Shown here: positions 21,554 through 31,311 of the stretch, one piece after another | Layout of the letters: each line of letters starts with the position of its first letter | Numbering within the stretch: position 1 is the first letter of the stretch | Assembly: GCF_000972785.3 (NCBI RefSeq) | Contig: NZ_CP011253.3 | Coordinates: 5,518,001 to 5,582,000, forward strand | Source of the DNA: Pandoraea oxalativorans | GTDB taxonomy: Bacteria; Pseudomonadota; Gammaproteobacteria; Burkholderiales; Burkholderiaceae | Direction of reading: 5' to 3' | DNA length: 64,000 bases | Program-made: the position numbers and the translations under genes | The notes under the pieces: generated by a model | Databases searched by the model: none | What the model was told of the DNA's origin: nothing | The model's input: only the letters and a program-made list of their open reading frames with translations

Positions 21554-23349
21554 CACTCCACTCCTCCAAGGTACGCTTCGAGCACCGCCGGGTTCTTCTG
21601 CACGTCTTCCGGCAGGCCCTCAGCGATCTTGGTGCCGAACTCCATCACCACCAGGTGATCCGTCAGATTCATCACGAAGTCCATGTCGTGCTCGACCAGC
21701 AACACGCTCATGCCCTCGTCCTTGAGCTTCTTGAGCAAATCGCCCAGTGCCTGCTTTTCCTTGTAACGCAGACCTGCAGCCGGTTCGTCGAGCAACAGCA
21801 GCGTCGGGTCGCACGCCAATGCACGCGCGATTTCCAGAATACGTTGCTGACCCAGCGCCAGACTGCCCGCTTCGTCATACATGTGCGCCCCAAGACCCAC
21901 ACGCTCGATCTGCTGCTTGGCTTCGTTCAGCAGCATCGCCTCTTCGTGACGATCCAGACGCAACACGCTCGACCACACGCCCCCCTGCGGACGACGGCGC
22001 AGACCGTTCTTGTCGCGCAGATACGCGCCGATAGCGACGTTCTCAAGCACACTCATATGCGGCATCAGACGCACGTGCTGGAAAGTCCGGCCGATCCCGC
22101 GCTTGACGATCTCACGCGACGGCAGACGGTCGATGCGCTCGCCGAGGAACGAAATCTCGCCACGCGTCGCCTGCAACACGCCAGTCACCAGGTTGAACGT
22201 CGTCGACTTGCCCGCACCGTTCGGACCGATCAGGCCGACGATCTCGCCCGCCTTCACTTCGAACGACACGTCGTTCACTGCCACCAGTCCGCCGAACTCC
22301 TTGCGCGCCTTTTCAAGCTTGAGCACCACCTCGCCCACCGCGGGCTTGGGACGATGGCCCAATGGCTCAGCCTGCTCAGGTGCCTTCGCGGCACGTCGCG
22401 CCGGGAAGATCTTGCCGAAGAACGGCCACACGCCATCGCGCGCATATTGCAGCAGCAGCACCAGCAAGATGCCGAAGACGATCGTCTCGAAGTTGCCGTT
22501 CGCGCCCAGCAGCACCGGCAGAATGTTCTGCAGGTAGTCCTTGAGCACCGTCAGGATCGCCGCACCCAGCACCGCCCCCCACACGTGGGACACGCCGCCG
22601 ACCACCGCCATGAACAGATACTCGATGCCGTGGTTCAGGTTGAACGGCGTCGGGTTCACGGCACGCTGCAAGTGCGCGTACAGCCAGCCCGAAATCGCCG
22701 CGAGCACCGCTGCGTAGACGAACACGACCACCTTCATCCACGCGGTGTTCACGCCCATCGCTTCGGCCATCACGCCGCCGCCCTTGAGCGCGCGAATCGC
22801 ACGACCCGGACGCGAATCCAGCAGGTTCTTGATCGACACCACCGCCAGCACCACCACGATCCAGATCAGGTAGTACATCTGACGCCCGCTCGCCAGCTCC
22901 AGGCCGAACAGGTTGATCGTCGGAATGTCGTTCAAGCCGTCGTATTTGCCCAGGAACTCCAGGTTGCCGAACAGGTAATACAGCGCCAGACCCCACGCGA
23001 TCGTGCCCAGCGGCAGGAAGTGGCCCGACAGACGCATCGTGATCGCGCCGATGATCAGGGCCGCACCCGCCGTAATCGCCACGCCGACGATCAGACCGAG
23101 CCACGGCGAAGCGCCGTAAGCCGTCGTCAGATACGCCGTCGCATAGGCGCCCAGACCGACGAACGCCGCCTGTCCGAACGAGGTCATGCCCGCCACGCCC
23201 GTGAGCAACTCGAGACCGATGGCGACAATGCTGTACAAGCCGATGTAGTTAAGCAGCGTCACCCAGTATTCAGGCAAACGCACCGGCGCTGGCAGTACCG
23301 GCAACACCGCCAGCAGCACCAGGAAAATCAGGAAGTATTTGTTTTTCAT
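21553..23349 (-). CDS. Fused LivM permease - LivG ATPase of a branched-chain amino-acid ABC transporter
   Basis: A single 598-residue protein combines two subunits that are usually separate. Residues 1 to about 315 are the LivM permease, with eight to ten hydrophobic helices and the [15 protein letters not shown] motif. After a linker rich in Pro, Ala and Glu (about 315-345) comes the LivG ATPase with Walker [13 protein letters not shown], signature [16 protein letters not shown] and Walker [12 protein letters not shown]. It lies between livH and livF on one transcript. Such fusions are known in LIV families; the functional effect would be a fixed 1:1 ratio. Confidence 0.92.
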   Translation of the reverse strand: MKNKYFLIFLVLLAVLPVLPAPVRLPEYWVTLLNYIGLYSIVAIGLELLTGVAGMTSFGQAAFVGLGAYATAYLTTAYGASPWLGLIVGVAITAGAALIIGAITMRLSGHFLPLGTIAWGLALYYLFGNLEFLGKYDGLNDIPTINLFGLELASGRQMYYLIWIVVVLAVVSIKNLLDSRPGRAIRALKGGGVMAEAMGVNTAWMKVVVFVYAAVLAAISGWLYAHLQRAVNPTPFNLNHGIEYLFMAVVGGVSHVWGAVLGAAILTVLKDYLQNILPVLLGANGNFETIVFGILLVLLLQYARDGVWPFFGKIFPARRAAKAPEQAEPLGHRPKPAVGEVVLKLEKARKEFGGLVAVNDVSFEVKAGEIVGLIGPNGAGKSTTFNLVTGVLQATRGEISFLGERIDRLPSREIVKRGIGRTFQHVRLMPHMSVLENVAIGAYLRDKNGLRRRPQGGVWSSVLRLDRHEEAMLLNEAKQQIERVGLGAHMYDEAGSLALGQQRILEIARALACDPTLLLLDEPAAGLRYKEKQALGDLLKKLKDEGMSVLLVEHDMDFVMNLTDHLVVMEFGTKIAEGLPEDVQKNPAVLEAYLGGVE

Positions 23350-23367
23350 TCTGTGGTCCGCCCCGGC

Positions 23368-24423
23368 TTATTCCTCGTCTTCTTCCACGTGCTTGCTCGT
23401 GAGCGACAGCCACAGCAGCACCGGAAGGATCAGCGTGAAGACGATGACCTCCTTGTACGCACTCGCCCAGAACGACGAATACGACTCCAGCAGGCCTACG
23501 AGAATGGCGCCGAGCGCCGCGACCGGGTAACTCACCAGACCGCCGATGATCGCGCCCACGAAGCCCTTCAGGCCGATCAGGAAGCCCGATTCGTAATAGA
23601 TGGTCGTGATCGGCGCGATCAGAATGCCGCACAGCACGCCCAGCACCGCCGCCAGCGTGAACGCCAGACGCCCGGCCTGCACCGTGCCGATGCCCACGAG
23701 ACGCGCGCCCAGCCGGTTCACGGCCGTCGCACGCAACGCCTTGCCCGAGAGCGAACGGTCGAAGTAGAAGTACAGCGCCAGAATCATCACGACCGACACG
23801 CCCACCACCCACAGACTCTGTCCGGACACCATCACCGAGCCAATGTTGAAGCTCGCGTCCGAGAATGGCTGCGTGCGCGAACCCTCCGCGCCGAACATCA
23901 CCAGTCCCAGGCCCGTGAGCGCAAAGTGCACGCCGACCGAGACGATCAACAGCAACAGCGTGCTCGCCTCCGCCAGCGGCTGATAGGCCAGGCGATAGAG
24001 CATCGGCCCCATCGGCACGACCAGCAACAGCGTGACGGCGATCTGCACGAGCATCGGCAAGGTCATCGGCGAGATCGCCTTGACCACGAAGAACACGGCA
24101 ATCGGAAACACGAGATATTTACCCGCGAACACCGGCACCAGACGGCCCGCCAGCTTGCGCCGCTCACTGTGACGCAAGACACTTGCCGTCTCCACGATGA
24201 ACGTGCAAATGCCCATCGCCACGAGCAGCCAGCTCGTCAGCGGAAACTTCTGGGTCTGGAGTGCCGCCAGCGTGAGCGCGCCATACGACACGAACTCGCC
24301 CTGCGGAATGAAGATGACGCGGGTGACGGAGAACACCAACACGAGCGCCAATGCCAGCAAGGCATAAATCGCACCCGTGGTGATGCCGTCCTGCGCCAGG
24401 ATGGCTGCAATCGAAAGATCCAT
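23368..24423 (-). CDS. livH: Branched-chain amino-acid ABC transporter permease (LivH type), long form
   Basis: This permease has 351 residues, about 50 more than the usual LivH. The normal start GAIYALLALALVLVFSVTRVI and the EAA-like loop SGKALRATAVNRLGARLVGI are present. The extra length lies between the second and third helices (about residues 75-120) as a charged stretch, HSERRKLAGRLVP, followed by an added hydrophobic segment. It heads the livH-livMG-livF set. Confidence 0.9.
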   Translation of the reverse strand: MDLSIAAILAQDGITTGAIYALLALALVLVFSVTRVIFIPQGEFVSYGALTLAALQTQKFPLTSWLLVAMGICTFIVETASVLRHSERRKLAGRLVPVFAGKYLVFPIAVFFVVKAISPMTLPMLVQIAVTLLLVVPMGPMLYRLAYQPLAEASTLLLLIVSVGVHFALTGLGLVMFGAEGSRTQPFSDASFNIGSVMVSGQSLWVVGVSVVMILALYFYFDRSLSGKALRATAVNRLGARLVGIGTVQAGRLAFTLAAVLGVLCGILIAPITTIYYESGFLIGLKGFVGAIIGGLVSYPVAALGAILVGLLESYSSFWASAYKEVIVFTLILPVLLWLSLTSKHVEEDEE

Positions 24424-24624
24424 GCTCCTCTCACTTCGTTTGAGTACTTCTTGAACCGGCTGGCGAGACAGCCGGTGTGATGCACGGCGCAGCGCGCTGC
24501 CACCCCGTTCCCCTTCAACTTCGGCGCACCCCGCACGATCCCCGTGTCGCAGCGCAGCGAATTATGAATTGTATAAACCGTTATGCATTGGTAAAACCCG
24601 GGTGACTACTGAGATGACGACATC

Positions 24625-25122
24625 TCAACCCGTTTTTCGACGACGACGGGGCTTGGTCGGCAACGACGGCGCGTCGGCCAGCACCTCCGGCGGCAGCGCT
24701 TCGCGCACCACATCCATCAGCCGGTAGATCTCGGCGAGCGTGTCGCGCCCCACTTTGTCTTCCAGATAGCGGTAGCGCTCCTCGACCAGCGGGCCGAGCT
24801 TCTTGCACAGCGCCCGGCTCGACGGCGTCAGCGACACCATCACGCGACGCTGGTCCGCCGCCACGCGCCGACGCATGATCAGACCCGACGCCTCCATGCG
24901 TTCGAGCATGCCCGACAGGCTCGGGCTGAGAATGCAGCACTCGCGCGCCACCTGGCCGATCTCCATCTCCCCGGATTCGCTATCGTTGACGGCGCGTATG
25001 ACACGCCATTGTTGTTCCGTAATGTCGTAGCAATTGAGTAACGGCCGGAACAGGCCCATCACCGCTTCACGCGATTGCAGCAACAACAGGGATAGGTTGC
25101 GGTGTTCGAATTCACCCGTCAT
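24625..25122 (-). CDS. MarR-family regulator, HpaR-like
   Basis: This 165-residue winged-helix regulator contains AVMGLFRPLLNCYDITEQQWRVIRA, whose ITEQQWRVIRA core is typical of the HpaR subgroup. It also has the wing LIMRRRVAADQRRVMVSLT. HpaR proteins repress aromatic-acid catabolic operons and respond to the substrate. Here the gene lies between the binding protein and the livH-livMG-livF genes, so it may control an aromatic or amino-acid uptake system. A basic tail (KPRRRRK) ends the protein. Confidence 0.88.
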   Translation of the reverse strand: MTGEFEHRNLSLLLLQSREAVMGLFRPLLNCYDITEQQWRVIRAVNDSESGEMEIGQVARECCILSPSLSGMLERMEASGLIMRRRVAADQRRVMVSLTPSSRALCKKLGPLVEERYRYLEDKVGRDTLAEIYRLMDVVREALPPEVLADAPSLPTKPRRRRKTG

Positions 25123-25256
25123 GGATTTACGCTCGAAAGGATCGGCCGTTCAGCCCCCCGGCTGCGGCGATCAGGTTGAGACAATGCGGCCTCTCATGTG
25201 CCGCTCGCAAATGCATGTCCTGCCGTCTCTTTGCGATGCGCGAAACTACCACGCTC

Positions 25257-25282
25257 AAAAAAAACGGGCGCGAACGCCCGTT
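25257..25282 (-). terminator. Terminator after the periplasmic binding-protein gene
   Basis: AACGGGCG and CGCCCGTT form the stem. On the minus strand it is followed by eight T residues. It separates the binding-protein gene from marR. Confidence 0.85.
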
Positions 25283-25379
25283 CCTTAGGCCCGGCTGGTC
25301 GAACCGGACGTCTTTACCGCAGATGTTTCCGATGAAACAGCGGGGCATGCCTGCATGCTATAGGCAGCCCCGACGCGCA

Positions 25380-26525
25380 TCAGTTCGCCAATTTCCACTT
25401 GCCGTCGACGATTTGCACCATCACGCGCGAGCGCTGATCGAGACCGTTGTGGTCGTTCTTGCTCATGTTGAAGATACCTGCCGTACCCGGCATGTCCTTC
25501 ACGTTCTCCAGCGCCTCGCGCAGCGCGGCGCGGAACTCCGGCGTGCCCGGCTTGGCCTTCTTCAGCGCCACCGGAATCGTGGTTTGCAGCAGCAGGCCGC
25601 CGTCCCAGGCGTGACCGCCGAAGGTCGAGATCGAACCGGCGCCATAGGCCTTTTCATAAGCGGCCTTGTACGCGGCCGCCGACTTCTTCACCGGGTTGTC
25701 GTTCGGCAGTTGCTCAACGACGAGCAGCGGGCCGGCGGGCAGATACGTGCCTTCGCAGTCCTTACCGCAAACGCGCAGGAAGTCGTTGTTCGCCACGCCG
25801 TGCGTCTGATACAGCTTGCCCTTGTAGCCGCGCTCCTTGAGCGTGCGCTGCGGCAGTGCTGCGGGCGTGCCCGAACCGGCGATCAGCACGGCATCCGGGT
25901 TCGCGCCCATGACCTTGAGGGCCTGACCGGTCACCGACGTGTCGGCACGGTTGAAGCGCTCGTTCGCCACAACCTTGATCTTGTTCAGATCGGCAGCCTT
26001 CTGGAATTCCTTGTACCAACCTTCGCCGTAAGCATCGGCAAAGCCGATGAACGCCGCGGTCTTCACACCGTTGTCGGCCATGTGCTTGGCGATAGCGGTG
26101 GCCATCAGAATGTCGTTCTGCGGCGTCTTGAAGGCCCACGTGCGCTTGGCATCGACCGGCTCGACGATGGCAGCGCCTGCGGCCATCGAGATCACCGGGG
26201 TCTGCGTTTCGGCAGCGACGTCGACCATGGCCAGCGAGTTCGGCGTGACGGTCGAGCCGAGCACGGCGTCGACGTGATCTTCGCTGATCAGCTTGCGCAT
26301 GTTCTTGACGGCGGTCGTGGTGTCGGTCGCATCGTCGAGCACGATGTACTGCACCGTCTGGCCAGCAATCGTCTTGGGCATCAGGGCGATCGTGTTCTTC
26401 TCCGGAATGCCCAGCGAAGCGGCCGGACCGGTCGCCGACAGCGACACGCCAATCTTCACCTGAGCGTTCGCCACGCCCGCCACGAGCATCATGGCCGATG
26501 CCATGCACAGCAACTTCAGTTTCAT
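25380..26525 (-). CDS. Periplasmic substrate-binding protein of a LIV-type ABC transporter
   Basis: The 381-residue protein starts with a signal peptide (MKLKLLCMASAMMLVAGVANAQ), after which VKIGVSLSATGPAASLG is the type I binding-protein start. It belongs to the LivJ/LivK family and would deliver substrate to the livH-livMG-livF permease encoded downstream. The frame is open for 56 codons upstream. The start at 26525 is chosen because the signal peptide begins there and GAGGAGAC precedes it. Its own terminator and a palindrome in its promoter imply separate control. Confidence 0.92.
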   Translation of the reverse strand: MKLKLLCMASAMMLVAGVANAQVKIGVSLSATGPAASLGIPEKNTIALMPKTIAGQTVQYIVLDDATDTTTAVKNMRKLISEDHVDAVLGSTVTPNSLAMVDVAAETQTPVISMAAGAAIVEPVDAKRTWAFKTPQNDILMATAIAKHMADNGVKTAAFIGFADAYGEGWYKEFQKAADLNKIKVVANERFNRADTSVTGQALKVMGANPDAVLIAGSGTPAALPQRTLKERGYKGKLYQTHGVANNDFLRVCGKDCEGTYLPAGPLLVVEQLPNDNPVKKSAAAYKAAYEKAYGAGSISTFGGHAWDGGLLLQTTIPVALKKAKPGTPEFRAALREALENVKDMPGTAGIFNMSKNDHNGLDQRSRVMVQIVDGKWKLAN

Positions 26526-26581
26526 TTGGGTCTCCTCACAAAAATTTCGAATTCGATTTTTGACGCATTTTTTTGACATTA

Positions 26582-26599
26582 ACCGACCGCGCAGTCGGT
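26582..26599. promoter_or_regulatory. Inverted repeat in the binding-protein promoter (TetR-type operator candidate)
   Basis: ACCGAC-CGCGCA-GTCGGT lies 57 bases upstream of the start codon. ACCGAC/GTCGGT arms are common in TetR-family operators of fatty-acid and amino-acid genes. Confidence 0.45.
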
Positions 26600-26685
26600 A
26601 AATTGTCGCCCATCTTACGGGCACGGATGCCAGTTCGTAAAGTGCGGTTTCCCCACCTGTGGCATCTGCCGCAGCGGTTTTGCCA

Positions 26686-27468
26686 CTAGCCACGCAAAAA
26701 CGCGTCGTAGCCCGTTTTCACGATCAGCACCGCAAGCACGCCCAGAAACATACGCCGCACGAAACCCACGCCGTGCTTGAGCGCGAGACGGCTGCCCACC
26801 AGACTGCCCACCACGTTCATGATCGCCATGCCCGCGCCGACCAGCCACAGTACATGCCCGCTCATGCCGAACAGCAGCAGCGCGGCTAGATTCGTCGCGA
26901 CGTTCACGATCTTCGAGGACGCCGACGCGTTCACGAAGTCCTGCCCGAACAGCCGCACAAACAGAAACACCAGAAAGCTGCCCGTACCGGGGCCGAAGAA
27001 ACCGTCGTAGAAGCCGATGGCGCGGCCCACGGCGACCGCCATGAGCGTCACCCCCGCCCCACCCTTCACGGGGGCGTGGACCGTCCCGAAATCCTTCTTG
27101 CGCAGCGTGTAGACAGCCACCGCGACCAGCACGAACGGCAGCAACTTGCGCAGGAGGTCGCCCGGAACATGGGTGACGGCGTAAGCACCGCAGAATGAGA
27201 AGACGAACGCCGCGACGGTGGCGGGCAGCACGAGGGCCCAGCGCAACTGAATACCGCGCGAGTAACGCATTGCCGCCGAGGCCGTGCCCCAGATGCCGGC
27301 CATCTTGTTGGTGCCGAATAGCAGGGGCGGTGCGGCATTGGGGAAGACCGCGAAGAGCGTCGGCACGGCGATCAGGCCACCGCCACCGACCACGGCGTCG
27401 ACCAGCCCGGCGAGAAACGCCCCGCCGGCGAGCATCAGCAAATCGGTCAGCGCCCAACTCGTCAACAT
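26686..27468 (-). CDS. TauE/SafE-family membrane exporter
   Basis: This 260-residue membrane protein has about eight hydrophobic helices. The family hallmarks are AGLVDAVVGGGGLIAVP near the N-terminus and RAIGFYDGFFGPGTGSFLVF in the second repeat. TauE/SafE proteins export sulfite, sulfoacetate or other organic anions. The substrate here is unknown. An ATG at 27468 is used; a GTG five codons upstream is also open. It is a single-gene unit lying between the two liv gene sets. Confidence 0.87.
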   Translation of the reverse strand: MLTSWALTDLLMLAGGAFLAGLVDAVVGGGGLIAVPTLFAVFPNAAPPLLFGTNKMAGIWGTASAAMRYSRGIQLRWALVLPATVAAFVFSFCGAYAVTHVPGDLLRKLLPFVLVAVAVYTLRKKDFGTVHAPVKGGAGVTLMAVAVGRAIGFYDGFFGPGTGSFLVFLFVRLFGQDFVNASASSKIVNVATNLAALLLFGMSGHVLWLVGAGMAIMNVVGSLVGSRLALKHGVGFVRRMFLGVLAVLIVKTGYDAFLRG

Positions 27469-27483
27469 ACCTTCCCCATACAC

Positions 27484-28050
27484 AACATCTCAGTCGCTCC
27501 GTGCAACGATGCCAGCCAGACGAAAACGCCGAGCATAGCGTCTTTATTCCGCATTGCGCGTACTTATTGCGGCAAAAACCGGTGCAATTCTCGCAATGTG
27601 GCGTAAAGACGTCCCGATTTGCGAATGGAATGCGGAGATATTGATAAAAGAAAGAATACGATGCGCGAGTGCCGCACGAGAAAGCGTCATGACCGCTGAA
27701 TATGGCATGGCTGACGAAGGCCTGGCACAGCGCAATGCAGCGCTGTGCGGAAGGTGAAGCACAATATAAAAAGCGCTGTCGGAGTCTTCTCCGACAGCGC
27801 TTTCTTTTTTGGCGGTGCGCGTTATCGCGCTTGTTGTCTCCTCGTTCCTCGCCCCTATATCCTGCTGTGACGCGAACTGAGGGAGAGAATAAAGGAGCAC
27901 CCAATGCACCACAAGTCAGCATTTACCCCTACGAATTAGGTTTTTTCTGACATTCGTGCGCCAGAGTGACGAGCGGACGCGCCACACAGGTGCATCCGTC
28001 GACATCCGGGCGTCCATGAATCGCCCACCGATTGCTCACCGATTGCTCAC
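27484..28050. other. Intergenic region with structured RNA signals
   Basis: Between the TauE gene and the second livM gene no protein gene is convincing. A 67-codon plus-strand frame (27554-27757) ends 12 bases before a strong terminator, so a small gene or RNA is possible. Near 28030 an 11-base unit (CACCGATTGCT) is directly duplicated. Confidence 0.5.
27725..27810 (+). terminator. Twin hairpins with strong terminator; possible small RNA end
   Basis: GCACAGCGC-AATGCA-GCGCTGTGC forms a perfect 9-base hairpin. About 20 bases later AAAGCGCTGTCGGAG and CTCCGACAGCGCTTT form a 15-base stem ending in TTTCTTTTTT on the plus strand. No plus-strand gene lies upstream. The structure could also terminate the liv operon from the right, since the minus-strand tail is TTTTTATATT. 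Confidence 0.6.
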
Positions 28051-29049
28051 TTACGACGCCTGCGACATCGATCGGAAGAACCGGCTGCGCGCAATGAACT
28101 CGCCCACGAGACCGCGTCGGAACGCCAGCACGCAGATGATGAAGATCGCACCGATCACGATGGTCACGGATTCGCCGAGCGTCTGGAACCACGTCACGCC
28201 GGTCGCCGTCGCGAGCCAGTTGCCGATATCGCCCAGCTTGTTTTCGAGCACGATGATGACCACCGCGCCCACCACCGGCCCGAGCATCGTGCCGAGGCCG
28301 CCCACGAGCGTCATCAGAATTACCATGCCCGACATCGTCCAGTGAACGTCGGTGAGCGTCTCGAAGCCCAGCACCACCGTCTTGGTCGAACCGGCGAGCG
28401 CAGCGAGCGTGGCCGACAGCACGAACGCCAGCAGCTTGAAGCGGTCGACGTCGTACCCCAGCGAGATCGCGCGCGGCTCGTTCTCCTTGATCGCCTTGAG
28501 CACCTGGCCGAACGGCGAGTGCACGATGCGCATGATCAGCAGGAAGCCCAGCGCGCAGATCGCAAGCACGACGTAGTACAGCGTGAGATCCGAGTCGAGC
28601 GGCAGAAGCCCCAGGAGCGAACCGCGCGGCACGCCTTGCAGGCCGTCTTCCCCGCCGGTGAACGGCGCTTGCACACAGAAGAAGTACAGCATCTGCGCGA
28701 GCGCCAGCGTGATCATCGCGAAGTAGATGCCCTGACGCCGGATCGCCAGCAAGCCGATGACCAGTCCGAGCACCGCCCCCGCAATCACGCCCGCGAGAAT
28801 GCCGACCTCCGGCGTAAAGCCGAGATTACGGATCGCATAGCCCGCCACATAGCCGGCGCTACCGAAGAACGCGGCGTGACCGAACGACAGCAGGCCCGTG
28901 AAGCCGAGCAGCAGATTGAAGGCAGCGGCAAACAGTGCGAAACACAGCACCTTCATGACGAAGACCGGATACGCGCCGACAAACGGCGCGACGATCAGCG
29001 CCAACAGCAGCAGGGAATACAGCACGCGTTGTTGCATCTGTTGTTGCAT
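28051..29049 (-). CDS. livM: Branched-chain amino-acid ABC transporter permease (LivM type)
   Basis: This is the second permease of the second LIV set. It has 332 residues with about nine hydrophobic segments, the LLSFGHAAFFGSAGYVAGYA motif and the loop SPFGQVLKAIKENEPRAISLG. The frame is open upstream through livH, but the ATG at 29049, 11 bases from the livH stop, gives the proper N-terminus. It is the last gene of the order livG, livF, binding protein, livH, livM. Confidence 0.93.
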   Translation of the reverse strand: MQQQMQQRVLYSLLLLALIVAPFVGAYPVFVMKVLCFALFAAAFNLLLGFTGLLSFGHAAFFGSAGYVAGYAIRNLGFTPEVGILAGVIAGAVLGLVIGLLAIRRQGIYFAMITLALAQMLYFFCVQAPFTGGEDGLQGVPRGSLLGLLPLDSDLTLYYVVLAICALGFLLIMRIVHSPFGQVLKAIKENEPRAISLGYDVDRFKLLAFVLSATLAALAGSTKTVVLGFETLTDVHWTMSGMVILMTLVGGLGTMLGPVVGAVVIIVLENKLGDIGNWLATATGVTWFQTLGESVTIVIGAIFIICVLAFRRGLVGEFIARSRFFRSMSQAS

Positions 29050-29060
29050 GGTTTCGTCCC

Positions 29061-29945
29061 TTACTTTTGTTTGCCGAACAGCCCGGCAGGGCGCAGCAGC
29101 AACACGATCACCATGATGAAGAACACCACGGTCGCCGAGGCTTCCGGGTAGAACACCTTGGTGAAGCCTTCGATCACGCCGAGCATCAGCCCGGTGACGA
29201 TCGAGCCCATGATGGAGCCCATGCCGCCGATCACGACCACCGCGAACACGGTGATGATCATCGACTGCCCCATGAGCGGCGAGATCTGAATCACGGGCGC
29301 AGCGAGCACACCGGCGAATGCCGCCAGCGCCACGCCGAAGCCGTACGTCAGCGTGATCATGAGCGGCACGTTCACGCCGAACGCTTCCACGAGCTTCGGG
29401 TTCTCCGTGCCAGCCCGCAGATACGCGCCGATCTTCGTCTTCTCGATGACGAACCACGTCGCGAAGCAGACGACGAGCGACGCCACCACCACCCACGCGC
29501 GATAGTTCGGCATGAACATGAAGCCGAGGTTGGTCGCACCTGACAGCGCGTCGGGCGCGTCGAACGGCTGACCGGACACGCCGTAGATCGAGCGGAACAC
29601 GCCTTCGAGAACAAGCGTGATGCCGAATGTCAGCAGCAGTCCGTAGAGGTGATCGAGCTTGTAGATCCAGCGCAGCATGGTGCGCTCGATCACGATGCCG
29701 ATGATGCCCACCACGACGGGGGCGAGGATCAGCATGACCCAGTAATTGAGGCCGAGATAGTTGCCGCCCATCCAGGCGAGCATGGCACCCAGCATGAACA
29801 ACGCGCCGTGCGCGAAGTTGATCACGTTGAGCAGACCGAAAATCACTGCCAGGCCGAGGCTCAGCATGGCGTAGAACGAGCCGTTCACCAGTCCCAGCAG
29901 CAGTTGGCTCAACAGCGCCGGCAGGGGGATGCCTAGAAATTCCAT
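29061..29945 (-). CDS. livH: Branched-chain amino-acid ABC transporter permease (LivH type)
   Basis: The 294-residue permease has normal LivH length. It carries LLLGLVNGSFYAMLSLGLAVIFG at its start (first residues quoted LLLGLVNGSFYAM), the LNVINFAHGALFMLG motif, and the cytoplasmic loop TKIGAYLRAGTENPKLVEAFGV. It pairs with LivM encoded 11 bases downstream. Compared with the other livH in this window it lacks the 50-residue insertion. Confidence 0.94.
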   Translation of the reverse strand: MEFLGIPLPALLSQLLLGLVNGSFYAMLSLGLAVIFGLLNVINFAHGALFMLGAMLAWMGGNYLGLNYWVMLILAPVVVGIIGIVIERTMLRWIYKLDHLYGLLLTFGITLVLEGVFRSIYGVSGQPFDAPDALSGATNLGFMFMPNYRAWVVVASLVVCFATWFVIEKTKIGAYLRAGTENPKLVEAFGVNVPLMITLTYGFGVALAAFAGVLAAPVIQISPLMGQSMIITVFAVVVIGGMGSIMGSIVTGLMLGVIEGFTKVFYPEASATVVFFIMVIVLLLRPAGLFGKQK

Positions 29946-30041
29946 CGAAATCGATTCTCTGGGAGAAACCTTGGAGAAAGGTCGCGACGGGACACGCGTC
30001 CCGTCGCTATCCGTGCATCGCTTACTAAAGAAGTGCTGCGC

Positions 30042-31241
30042 TTACTTCAGCTTGCAGGTCGATTCGGCTTCGGTCGTGAAGGCCTTCTCGCCGGGGATCG
30101 TTGCGACCACCTTGTAGTAGTCCCACGGCTCTTTCGATTCCTTCTTCGACTTCACCTGCATCAGGTACATGTCGTGGACCATCGTGCCGTCGCGACGGAT
30201 GTAGCCCTTGCTGAACATGTCGTCGATCTTGATCTTGTGCAGCTGCTCCATGACCTTGTCGGCATCCGTCGTACCGGCGGCCTGCACGGCCTTGAGGTAC
30301 GTCATCGTGGCCGAGTAGTCGCCCGCTTGCAGGCTCGACGGCATCTTCTTCATCTTGCCGAAGTAGCGCTTGGCGAATTCGCGCGACTTGGCATCCCTGT
30401 CCCAGTACCAGCTGTCGGTCAGGTACATGCCCTCGGTGTTATCCAGACCGAGCGAGTGAATGTCGTTGATGAACACGAGCAGACCGGCGATCTGCATCTT
30501 GCCCTTGATACCGAATTCCTTCGCTGCCTTGATCGCGTTGATCGTGTCGCCACCGGCGTTCGCCAGGCCCAGCACCTGCGCCTTGGACGACTGTGCTTGC
30601 AGCAGGTACGACGAGAAGTCCGAAGCGGACAGCGGATGACGCACCTGCCCCACCACCGTGCCGCCGTTGGCCTTGACCACGTCGGACGTGGACTTTTCCA
30701 GCGCATGGCCGAACGCATAGTCGGCAGTCAGGAAGAACCACGACTTGCCGCCCGCCTTCACCACAGCCGAGCCCGTGCCGCGTGCGAGCGCGACGGTGTC
30801 GTACGCGTAGTGCACGCCGTACGGCTGGCACTGGTCGTTGGTCAGTGCATCGGAGCCTGCGCCCACGTTGATGTAGACCTTCTTCTTCTCGGCGGAGACC
30901 TTGTTCATCGCCAGGCCAGTGCCCGAGTTGGTCCCGCCGATGAGCATGTCGACGCCACCACGGTCAAACCATTCGCGCGCCTTCGACGCCGCGACGTCCG
31001 CCTTGTTCTGGTGGTCGGCCGTCACCAGTTCGACCGGCTTGCCGAGGACCTTGCCGCCGAAGTCGGCGATGGCCATCTTGATGGCTTCTGCGCCGCCCTG
31101 TCCGTCGATGTCGGTGTACAGACCCGACATATCGGTAATGAAGCCGATCTTCACCGTGTTGCCATCGGCGTGGGCCTGCGAGGCCATTGCCGCAAAACCA
31201 AACGCAGCCGCAACGGCCAACGCCTTCATCCGCATCGTCAT
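30042..31241 (-). CDS. Periplasmic substrate-binding protein of the second LIV-type transporter
   Basis: The 399-residue protein has a signal peptide (MKALAVAAAFGFAAMASQAHA) followed by NTVKIGFITDMSGLYTDIDG, the type I periplasmic-binding fold. The long form resembles Burkholderiales proteins thought to bind aromatic or dicarboxylic acids as well as amino acids, so the true ligand is open. The start at 31241 is preceded by GGAG at a good distance. The frame runs 63 codons further upstream. Confidence 0.92.
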   Translation of the reverse strand: MTMRMKALAVAAAFGFAAMASQAHADGNTVKIGFITDMSGLYTDIDGQGGAEAIKMAIADFGGKVLGKPVELVTADHQNKADVAASKAREWFDRGGVDMLIGGTNSGTGLAMNKVSAEKKKVYINVGAGSDALTNDQCQPYGVHYAYDTVALARGTGSAVVKAGGKSWFFLTADYAFGHALEKSTSDVVKANGGTVVGQVRHPLSASDFSSYLLQAQSSKAQVLGLANAGGDTINAIKAAKEFGIKGKMQIAGLLVFINDIHSLGLDNTEGMYLTDSWYWDRDAKSREFAKRYFGKMKKMPSSLQAGDYSATMTYLKAVQAAGTTDADKVMEQLHKIKIDDMFSKGYIRRDGTMVHDMYLMQVKSKKESKEPWDYYKVVATIPGEKAFTTEAESTCKLK

Positions 31242-31311
31242 CTTCGTCTCCTTCGTGGATTTGATCGCCTGGGTCCATCGCCCGGCACGCGTGCACGCCG
31301 GGTAGCTCACC

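Noticed and set aside
21541..24480. A 979-codon plus-strand open frame opposite the liv genes
   Set aside because: It is antisense to three clear ABC-transporter genes and its product is very rich in His, Arg and Gln, as expected for a frame shadow in high-GC DNA.
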